Of a stretch of 51,690 nucleotides of DNA, positions 43,030 to 49,811 are shown one piece after another. Each line of letters opens with the position of its first letter. Position 1 is the first letter of the stretch. Origin of the DNA: an uncultured Acidobacteriota bacterium (GTDB lineage: Bacteria > Acidobacteriota > UBA6911 > CAINFC01); the NCBI GenBank assembly GCA_903847975.1, contig CAINFC010000244.1, positions 1 to 51,690 on the forward strand, given 5' to 3'. The notes beneath the pieces were generated by a model, which worked only from the letters and a program-made list of their open reading frames with translations, made no database searches and had not been told where the DNA came from. Both the position numbers and the translations under genes were made by a program.

Positions 43030-44151
43030 ATGCCATCGATCTCGAAATCCATGCGGACCGGCCGGAGGGATCTGCTTTGCGGCCTGGCCCAGGCGGTCGC
43101 CGGCCTTTGCCCTGCCGCGGCGCAGGAAGCCTCTCCGCCCCAGGTGCCCAATTATTCGGTGGGAGTGGAAGTCGTTCAAGTGCTGGCTTCCGTTCGCGAT
43201 CCGCGCGGGGCGATCGTCAAAGACCTGACCCGGGAGGACTTCCTTCTTCGCGAAGACGGTCGGGAGCAGACCATCCGCTATTTTGCCCGGGAGACCGATC
43301 TCCCCCTGACCATCGGCCTGCTGGTCGACACCACCCCCAGCGAATCGAACATGCTTTCGGAGGAGCGGAAAGCGAGCATGGCATTTCTGGAACGTATGCT
43401 GCGGCCGGAAAAAGACAAGGCTTTCCTGATTCAATACCATTCGGAAATCGAGCTGCTCCAGGACCTGACGTCCTCGCGTGCGAAACTGGAAGCGGCCATG
43501 AACCGCCTGGAGGCGCACGGCATGGCCGGAATGCGCGGCAGCAGGGGGGGCGGCGGCCCGACCGGCGGACCCGGATCCGCTCGGCCGGGCATGAATCCGA
43601 CGGCGCTATCGGATGCCGTTTATCTGGCTTCCGAAGAGGTGCTGAAAACCCAGAGCGGCAGGAAAACGCTGCTCGTCCTGGGGGATGGCGGGCACCTGGG
43701 CGATCGGGGCGAGCAGGCCATTGCCGCCGCGCTCGAGGCGGATGCCCTGATTTATTCGATCCGGATCTACGACAAAAACTTCGCCGCCGGGGGCGGGCCC
43801 CGAATTCCGACGGGCCGCATCCCGGGGATGGGCGGGCCCGGCCGGCGACCCGGTACGGGACCTTCCGGTCGAGGTGCGCCCGGGGTGAACGATCACGCCC
43901 AGGGCAAGGAAAACCTGCAGAAGCTGTCCTCCCGGACGGGGGGCGGATATTTCGAAGTCGGCAAGAAGGAAACCCTGGATCGGATTTACGCGCAGATCGA
44001 AGAGGAGCTGCGCAGCCAGTACAGCCTGGGCTATACCCCCGAAGGCCCGGCCGGGGAAGGGTACCGGCGTATCCAGGTTGCCGTCCGCCGCAGCGGCCTT
44101 TCGGTTAAGAGCCGGGAGGGATATTATTCCCGCCGGCGGGAAGCGCGCTGA
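43030..44151 (+). CDS. Exported VWFA-related acidobacterial-domain protein
   Basis: Protein of 373 residues with an N-terminal export signal (1-32; GRRDLL at 11-16 is Tat-like). The region 44-90 (VEVVQVLASVRDPRGAIV, LTREDFLLREDG) and the VWFA core with MIDAS-like Asp100-Thr-Thr-Pro-Ser104 are typical of the VWFA-related domain seen mainly in Acidobacteria. Gly/Pro-rich loops interrupt the domain near 170-190 and 280-310. The family C-terminal block SQYSLGYTPEGPAGEGYRRI is present. It probably binds a divalent metal and a protein partner in the envelope. The start at 43030 has GAGGG 5 nt upstream; an ATG at 43003 overlapping the previous gene is possible. Its 3-prime end overlaps the convergent DUF1801 gene by 28 bp. 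Confidence 0.85.
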   Translation: MPSISKSMRTGRRDLLCGLAQAVAGLCPAAAQEASPPQVPNYSVGVEVVQVLASVRDPRGAIVKDLTREDFLLREDGREQTIRYFARETDLPLTIGLLVDTTPSESNMLSEERKASMAFLERMLRPEKDKAFLIQYHSEIELLQDLTSSRAKLEAAMNRLEAHGMAGMRGSRGGGGPTGGPGSARPGMNPTALSDAVYLASEEVLKTQSGRKTLLVLGDGGHLGDRGEQAIAAALEADALIYSIRIYDKNFAAGGGPRIPTGRIPGMGGPGRRPGTGPSGRGAPGVNDHAQGKENLQKLSSRTGGGYFEVGKKETLDRIYAQIEEELRSQYSLGYTPEGPAGEGYRRIQVAVRRSGLSVKSREGYYSRRREAR

Positions 44152-44534
44152 GCGGCCTTCCCGGGGGCTGCCCCGTCGCCGGCGGTTTCCTTGACGCGGA
44201 ATTCCACCATGGCGCGGATCAGCGGCAGAGGCAGCGGCCGGTCATGCGGGAACTGGACCGAGCCTTTTCCCGTCCGGTAATCCCCCAGCTTTTCCTCGAA
44301 AGCCCGAAGGGCGGAAGGCATCGGGTAGAATCCGGTGTGGTTTTTAAATACCGCAAAAGCCACCAGAATCTTCCGGTAAGAAAAGGTGGGCATGCTCCAC
44401 TTGATGGCCTCCGTGGAGCCGGGTGCCGCACCGGCGATGCACCGGTGCAGCTCTCTCAGCCGGGGCTGAAGAGCAGGAGGAGCCTCGCGGATATAGTTCT
44501 CGATCGCCGCGGGATTTTCTTTCTCTTTCTGCAT
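44124..44534 (-). CDS. DUF1801 (YdhG-like) family protein
   Basis: Small cytosolic protein of 136 residues. YIREAPPALQPRLRELHRCI near 14-33, EAIKWSMPTFSY near 42-53 and FYPMPSAL near 68-75 are the DUF1801 landmarks. The family includes a Bacillus frataxin-like iron chaperone, but most members have no known role. It lies 11 bp after the xylanase gene and is the last gene of the minus-strand operon; the tail overlaps the 3-prime end of the VWFA gene by 28 bp on the other strand. The basic C terminus (KAAQRASRRRE) may be an extension caused by that overlap. Confidence 0.85.
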   Translation of the reverse strand: MQKEKENPAAIENYIREAPPALQPRLRELHRCIAGAAPGSTEAIKWSMPTFSYRKILVAFAVFKNHTGFYPMPSALRAFEEKLGDYRTGKGSVQFPHDRPLPLPLIRAMVEFRVKETAGDGAAPGKAAQRASRRRE

Positions 44535-44545
44535 GTTCCTGTCCG

Positions 44546-45883
44546 TCAGAACACCAGTTTCTGCAAGGGTTCGGCGCGTCTCAACGAAACCGGCTGCTCC
44601 TTGCCGTTCACCGTCACCCGGTGCTCGCCGAAGAAGGCGCGCACCTCGCAGCGGCCTCGGGCATCGGTCTTTCCGCTCCAGGAGGTCCACCACTGCCGGT
44701 AGACCAGGTCCCGATAGGCCCTGGCCGACGGGGTTTCCGCCCAGTCGCGCCGGAAGAGGGAGGACTGCGGGATCCAGTTGGCTCCCTCCCAGAATCCCCA
44801 CATAAGGATGCCAGCGACGGCCGGGTGGGCGAAGCAGATGCGGTAGTAATCGACGATCGCCGAAGCCTTGGCCTTTTCTTCCTCCTCCGACAGCGGCGCA
44901 TCCCTTTTCCCATAGTAGCGGGATCGCTGGCCGGGGAAGTTGAATTCCGTCACCCGCACGGGAAGTTTGAACTCCGCCAGCCGGTCCAGGGCGTTCTTCA
45001 GGGCGTCGGCATCGAAGCTGTCCCCGTGCAGGTGGCCCTGCACGCCGATGCCGGCAAAGGGGACGCCCTGGCCGAGAAACTTCCGGATGTGGGCCAGGTA
45101 ATCGTCCAGCCGCCGGCCGGTCAGGATGTCATAGTCGTTCAGGTAAAGAACTGCGGCCGAATCTTCCTCCCTCATCCAGGCGGCCATTTCCCGGGTGATT
45201 TCCGGCCCCAGACGGTCCTCGTACCAGTTGCCGTGCACCATTTCGTTGTTCAGGTCGTATTCGGCGAAGCGGCCCCGGTAGCGCCGGGCCACATCGCGGG
45301 CCCTGGCTTCCAGCGCCTTGCGGAGTTCGCCGTCGCTCATGGCTTTCAGCCAGGGCTGCACGCGGTTGGGAATGCCCCAGAACACGTTGTGGCCGCGCAG
45401 GGGGATCCTGTTTTTTTCCGCCCAGTCCAGCATGCGGTCGGTGATGCGATAATCGACCTGGCCCCGCTCCGGCTCCATGGCGTGCCACTTGAGGGCATTC
45501 TCGGTGACCGCAGCGTTGAAATTTTCAAGAAAGACGCGCTTGTACCGTGCCGCTCCCTCGGTGTCGGCATCCGAGGAGAACATGCCGCTGGCCAGCGCCG
45601 CTCCGAACCAGAATTCGTGGCGCTGCTGCGTCACCCGGACTTCCGCGTCCGGCGAGGCCTGGATAACCAGAGTGCCCATGCGGATCTTGCGGATGGCTTC
45701 CTCCAGGTCGGGATTTTCGGCGCGAACGTAAACCGTCTGGGCCAGGATCGGGATGGAGGCCAGCCGCAAGGTGCGATAGGACCAGTAGCGGCAGTGGCAT
45801 ACCGAGGTTTCCACCGCCCGGAACAGAGAGCGGGGGAATAGTGCGAGAACGGCTTGCAGGCCTGTTTTCATACGATTTCCCAT
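44546..45883 (-). CDS. GH10 endo-1,4-beta-xylanase
   Basis: Glycoside hydrolase of 445 residues. GH10 landmarks are intact: KWHAMEPERG (132-141), RGHNVFW (163-169), acid/base Glu214 in DLNNEM, GIGVQGH (278-284) and nucleophile Glu313 in VRVTEF, then WGFWEG near 362. It cuts xylan backbones by a retaining mechanism. The N terminus is odd: about 50 residues with a weak hydrophobic segment (40-49) and an ALFPRSLFRAVETSVCHC stretch that is not a normal signal peptide. AAGGA lies before 45883. A C-terminal beta-rich tail of about 40 residues follows the barrel. It is in the same operon as a 2-hydroxyacid dehydrogenase and an M20 amidohydrolase. Confidence 0.92.
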   Translation of the reverse strand: MGNRMKTGLQAVLALFPRSLFRAVETSVCHCRYWSYRTLRLASIPILAQTVYVRAENPDLEEAIRKIRMGTLVIQASPDAEVRVTQQRHEFWFGAALASGMFSSDADTEGAARYKRVFLENFNAAVTENALKWHAMEPERGQVDYRITDRMLDWAEKNRIPLRGHNVFWGIPNRVQPWLKAMSDGELRKALEARARDVARRYRGRFAEYDLNNEMVHGNWYEDRLGPEITREMAAWMREEDSAAVLYLNDYDILTGRRLDDYLAHIRKFLGQGVPFAGIGVQGHLHGDSFDADALKNALDRLAEFKLPVRVTEFNFPGQRSRYYGKRDAPLSEEEEKAKASAIVDYYRICFAHPAVAGILMWGFWEGANWIPQSSLFRRDWAETPSARAYRDLVYRQWWTSWSGKTDARGRCEVRAFFGEHRVTVNGKEQPVSLRRAEPLQKLVF

Positions 45884-45916
45884 AAGTCGGGTCCTTTCGC
45901 AGGGCGGGAGATATTT

Positions 45917-46954
45917 TCAGTATCCCTTCTGCTTGTCGACGATGTAAATTAGTTTTTCTCCCCGGCCAAAGCGCCGCAGGTTTTCCTTGAACAGGGCCAT
46001 GTACCTGGCAAATTCACCGTCCGAGCGTCCGGCAAGGTGCGGGGTGATAATTACATTTTCGAATTTCCAGAGCGGGTGCCCGGGAGGCAGCGGCTCCTGC
46101 GGATCGGTAACGTCGACTCCGGCGCCGGCGATCTGCCCTGCGCGGAGCGCGGCGACCAGGGCGTCCATTTCATAAATGCGGCCCCGGGAGACGCAGATGA
46201 AGTAGGCCGATTTTTTCAGCAGTCCGAACTGCCGGGCTCCCATCATCCGGGCCGATTCCGCGGTACTGGGGGCGGCTATGAAAACCGCATCGGCTTCCGG
46301 AAGAACCTCGTCCAGCCGATCGGGCGGGTACCAGCGGTCGATGAGCACCGTGGGAGCCACCATTTCCCTGGGGTCCAGCCCGATGACCTTCATGCCGAAT
46401 CCCTTGGCCCGCTGGGCGATATGGGTGCCGATGCCCCCCATCCCGACGATGACCGCGGTCTTGCCGTTCAGCTCGACCGGGCGATACTCCCCTCTCAGCC
46501 ATTCCTCCTTCGCTTTCCGGGGGATGATGCGGTAGAGCTCGCGGGTAAACGACAGGAGCATGGCAAAGGCGTGATCGGCAATTTCCGGCCCCTGGGTGAT
46601 CTTGCAGTTGGTCAGCACCACCGGACTGTTTTTCAGCTCCGGGAAGAGCGTGTTTTCCACCCCGGCCTGCTGCACCTGGACCCACTGCAGCTTTCGGGCG
46701 GCACGGAAAATTTCCGGGGTGATGAACCCCAGGATGCCGTCGGCGTCGGCCACTTCTTCCAGGATTTTAGCCTTGTCTTCCGTCACCACCAGATTGATAT
46801 TGGGCGCAGCGGCGCGAAACTCCGCCAGCTCTTTTTCGCCGATACGGGAGTGGTAAGGGCCGAGGCTGTTGATGACCACTTTCCTGGTTGTCTGCGCGAG
46901 GCCTACGGATACCAGGATGCATAGAAGCAGGGCGGAAACGCAGGTTTTTTTCAT
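45917..46954 (-). CDS. Sec-exported D-2-hydroxyacid dehydrogenase family protein
   Basis: NAD-binding protein of 345 residues with a clear Sec signal peptide (1-20, cleavage after GLA). GMGGIG (171-176) is the Rossmann motif; catalytic residues Arg257 (SRGR), Glu287 (DPQEPLP) and His306 (TPHLAG) are all kept. Family members are normally cytosolic and reduce 2-oxoacids to D-2-hydroxy acids. An intact active site behind a Sec signal implies either periplasmic cofactor capture or a non-redox role. It lies 33 bp before the xylanase gene and 48 bp after the NHL gene. Confidence 0.87.
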   Translation of the reverse strand: MKKTCVSALLLCILVSVGLAQTTRKVVINSLGPYHSRIGEKELAEFRAAAPNINLVVTEDKAKILEEVADADGILGFITPEIFRAARKLQWVQVQQAGVENTLFPELKNSPVVLTNCKITQGPEIADHAFAMLLSFTRELYRIIPRKAKEEWLRGEYRPVELNGKTAVIVGMGGIGTHIAQRAKGFGMKVIGLDPREMVAPTVLIDRWYPPDRLDEVLPEADAVFIAAPSTAESARMMGARQFGLLKKSAYFICVSRGRIYEMDALVAALRAGQIAGAGVDVTDPQEPLPPGHPLWKFENVIITPHLAGRSDGEFARYMALFKENLRRFGRGEKLIYIVDKQKGY

Positions 46955-47002
46955 CAGGATCCTTTCTTTATTCTTTCCGGATAGTAAACGGGAGCCGGCG
47001 GA

Positions 47003-48121
47003 TCAGATCGCCGGGAATTCTCCTTTGACGGGAACATTCCGCTGCGGCGTGCAGGTGAATTTCTGGGGGCCGGGCAGAAAAGCCTCGCCAAGGTAGAGGT
47101 TGCCCTGCGCATCGGCGCATAGGCCGTGAAGCATGTTGAAACGGCCGGGGATGTGCCGTTCCGTCCGCGGGCAGGTGGGGAAGGACCAGAGCTGCAGGAT
47201 TTTTCCTTCGGCGCTGAACTTCACCGCGATCTGGTCCTGCTGCTGCCGGCCGTTGGTGATTTCCGTGTATTGATCCAGCCGGATCGGCGTGCACCCGCAG
47301 CTCCAGATGGCGTTCTGGCCGCAGGGGATCAGCGGCCAGGCGATCATCAGGTTTTGCCAGAGGTCCAGGAGCTTCCCCTCAAAATCGTAAACCTTGATAC
47401 GGACATTGCCGCGGTCGACAACGTACAGGTGCCGGCCCAGGTGGCAGATGGCGTGCGGATCGATGAAGTCCTCCGGCCCGGAGCCTTCCCGCCCCCATGC
47501 CCGGATGAATTTTCCTTCCGGCGAAAAATGCACAATGCGGCGGTTGCCGTATCCGTCGGAAACGAAGATGCCGGCCGGAGTGACGGTCATATCCGTGGGG
47601 CGGTTGAAATGCGCGGCATCCGCACCCGGCTTATCGGGCGTTCCGAGCGTCAGCAACACATTGCCGTCCGGATCGCATTTCTGGATCACGTGCCGGTTGG
47701 TGTTGGCGATCCAGACATTCCCTCGGTCATCGAAGCGGAAAAAGTGCAGGTTGTAGGGTCCTTTCTCGCGACTCTGAAAAAGCGCGGGCCCTTTTTCGGA
47801 GAACAGCTCCGGGCGGTCCCAGGCACGGATAAAATTGCCCTGGGCATCAAAAATCATCATGGCGGGGAAGGCGCGGTTCGAGACCCAGATCTGCTGCTTC
47901 GCGTCCACCATGAGAGCGGGATTTCCGGCCCAGGATCCCAGCGACTCCGGCTTTTTAGGCCAGGAGGGATCCGGGTCGTAGCGCACCAGCGGTGAGGCGG
48001 ATCCGACCGGTTCTGGAGCGGCTGCCGCTTCGACACGGCTGCCGGCTATGGCAAGACCGGCCAGGCTGCCGGTGGCCGTTTCGAGAAATTGCCGTCTGTG
48101 CTGCGATGGGGGGGTATTCAT
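47003..48121 (-). CDS. Tat-exported NHL-repeat propeller protein
   Basis: Protein of 372 residues. HRRQFLETATGSLAGLAIAG (8-27) is a twin-arginine signal. The rest is an NHL-type propeller with repeated blades such as NVWIANTNRHVIQKCDPDG, GIFVSDGYGNRRIVHFSPEG and YVVDRGNVRIKVYDFEG. Relatives include peptidyl-alpha-hydroxyglycine lyases and many periplasmic proteins of unknown role in acidobacteria. No enzyme motif can be assigned firmly. The gene starts 3 bp after the stop codon of the upstream amidohydrolase, with AAGGTGAG as ribosome site, so the two are translationally linked. Confidence 0.87.
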   Translation of the reverse strand: MNTPPSQHRRQFLETATGSLAGLAIAGSRVEAAAAPEPVGSASPLVRYDPDPSWPKKPESLGSWAGNPALMVDAKQQIWVSNRAFPAMMIFDAQGNFIRAWDRPELFSEKGPALFQSREKGPYNLHFFRFDDRGNVWIANTNRHVIQKCDPDGNVLLTLGTPDKPGADAAHFNRPTDMTVTPAGIFVSDGYGNRRIVHFSPEGKFIRAWGREGSGPEDFIDPHAICHLGRHLYVVDRGNVRIKVYDFEGKLLDLWQNLMIAWPLIPCGQNAIWSCGCTPIRLDQYTEITNGRQQQDQIAVKFSAEGKILQLWSFPTCPRTERHIPGRFNMLHGLCADAQGNLYLGEAFLPGPQKFTCTPQRNVPVKGEFPAI

Positions 48122-48124
48122 AGC

Positions 48125-49492
48125 TCACCTTCCGGTAAGAAAGTCCACCGCCAGGCTGGCCAAGGCCCGGACGCCGGTGGAGATAGCTCCCTCGTCGGGA
48201 GAAAACCTGGAGGAATGATTGAAGGGCACCAGGGACAGGTTTGCTCCTTCCGGAGCCACTCCCAGGAAGAAATAAACACCGGGGATTTTCTGCTGATAAA
48301 AGGAAAAATCTTCCGCGGTGGTCAGCATCCGGGTGTTGCCGTTGAAGCGCGGCGCGGCGACCCGACGCAGCGAAGGAATCATCCGCTCGGTAAGCGACGG
48401 GTCGTTGTAGGTGACCGGATAGCCCTCGCCGTAGGCCACGGCGGCCGTGGCCCCGGCGGCTTCGGCGATCTTTTCCGCGGTGCGCCGGACGCGTTCCAGG
48501 ACCTGCTTGCGCATCTCCGGGTCGAAGGTGCGAATGGTTCCCGTCATGCGGACCGTGTCGCTGATGATATTGGAGCGGTTGCCTCCTTCGATCGTTCCGA
48601 TGGTAACGACTGCCGGAGCGGTGGGCAGATCCACCTGGCGGGAGATGATGGTCTGCAGCCCGAGAATGATCTGGGCGGCGACGACAATCGGATCGATTCC
48701 CTGGGCCGGCATGGCACCGTGGGTGCCGCGCCCGCGTACCGTAATCTGCACCGTGTCGCTGGCGGCCATGATGCCCCCCGGCCGGACCTCGATGGAGCGC
48801 AGCGCATAAGGAAAGACGTGGAGGCCGAAGACGGCATCCACCTTGGGGTTGTCCAGGGCTCCTTCGGCCACCATACGTTCGGCTCCGCCGGTTTCGCCTT
48901 CGGGGGCTCCTTCTTCGGCCGGCTGGAACAGGAATACCACCGTGCCGGCGAGGTCGGTCTTCATCCCGCTGAGCACCTCCGCGGCTCCCATCAGCATGGA
49001 CATGTGGTAATCGTGCCCGCAGGCGTGCATCACGCCGACCTCTCTCCCGTTGTACTGCGCCCGGGCTCGGGAAGCAAAGGGCAGCCCGGTCTCTTCCGTG
49101 ACGGGCAGCGCGTCCATGTCGGCGCGCAGGGCGACGACCTTGCCGGGGCGGCTTCCGGACAGCACGCCGATCACGCCGGTCTTGGCGATGCCGGTGCGCA
49201 CCTGGAGGCCGAGCTGCTGCAGATGCCGGGCGATCACTCCCGCGGTGCGGGTTTCCTGGTTGCCCAGTTCGGGATGCTCATGCAGATCCCGTCGCCACTG
49301 GACTACCTTGGGCAGGATGGCTTCCGCCGAACGGTCGATACGGAGATGCAGCCCTTCCAGCGGAGAGGGCGGGGACTGCGGCGCGCGGGTCGGGCCTTCA
49401 CCGAAAGCGTACCAGGCCGACGGCATGACGGCCAGAAGGAGGAGAAGAAAAAAGCGAAGCGGATCGATGGTTTGAATCTTCGTGTTGCGCAT
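48125..49492 (-). CDS. Exported M20D amidohydrolase
   Basis: Metallopeptidase-like amidohydrolase of 455 residues related to hippurate and indole-acetyl-amino-acid hydrolases. A hydrophobic export segment covers 13-29. Zinc-site residues are present: RADMDALP (123-130), HACGH (156-160, Cys158 and His160), Glu193-Glu194 in PAEEG, LHVFP, and a late FNHSSRF. It would release an amino acid or acyl group from an amide in the periplasm. The start at 49492 gives a normal signal; an open frame to 49567 is less likely. It is the first gene of the five-gene operon 49492-44124. Confidence 0.9.
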   Translation of the reverse strand: MRNTKIQTIDPLRFFLLLLLAVMPSAWYAFGEGPTRAPQSPPSPLEGLHLRIDRSAEAILPKVVQWRRDLHEHPELGNQETRTAGVIARHLQQLGLQVRTGIAKTGVIGVLSGSRPGKVVALRADMDALPVTEETGLPFASRARAQYNGREVGVMHACGHDYHMSMLMGAAEVLSGMKTDLAGTVVFLFQPAEEGAPEGETGGAERMVAEGALDNPKVDAVFGLHVFPYALRSIEVRPGGIMAASDTVQITVRGRGTHGAMPAQGIDPIVVAAQIILGLQTIISRQVDLPTAPAVVTIGTIEGGNRSNIISDTVRMTGTIRTFDPEMRKQVLERVRRTAEKIAEAAGATAAVAYGEGYPVTYNDPSLTERMIPSLRRVAAPRFNGNTRMLTTAEDFSFYQQKIPGVYFFLGVAPEGANLSLVPFNHSSRFSPDEGAISTGVRALASLAVDFLTGR

Positions 49493-49811
49493 AAGCGGGA
49501 TTGTACTGGGAAAGCACTGGTGGAGCAAGAAAGAAAAGATTGCCGGGTTGGCTCCAGCACGGAGCAAGTCCCAATCGGGACGGCAGACCCGGATCCATCC
49601 ACTGCCTTCGAAAAGAGGTGCTTTTTTCTGCCGGCTTATTTCCTTTTCTTCCTGTTCTTCCCGATCTTCCTGTGATTTCGTTCGCTTCCCGGGAAGATGC
49701 GAAAGCCGGGAAGGGAATCAGGCTCCGGAATCTTGATTGACCGCCGTCCGGAAGGGTAAAATATCAGGGCTGAAAGCAAATCAGAAAACAAGCTATTCTC
49801 GCGAGGACACC
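49493..49811. other. Divergent intergenic region with family C repeat and promoter
   Basis: This 319-bp gap holds a family C core (CTTCCCGATCTTCCTGTGA, 49657-49675) followed by a reversed partner near 49687-49715, and promoter-like boxes for the receptor at 49733-49762. I see no gene in it. Confidence 0.6.
49733..49762 (+). promoter_or_regulatory. Promoter-like boxes for TonB receptor 4
   Basis: TTGATT (49733-49738), 18 bp, TAAAAT (49757-49762). The leader to the ATG at 49812 would be about 43 nt. Confidence 0.45.
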
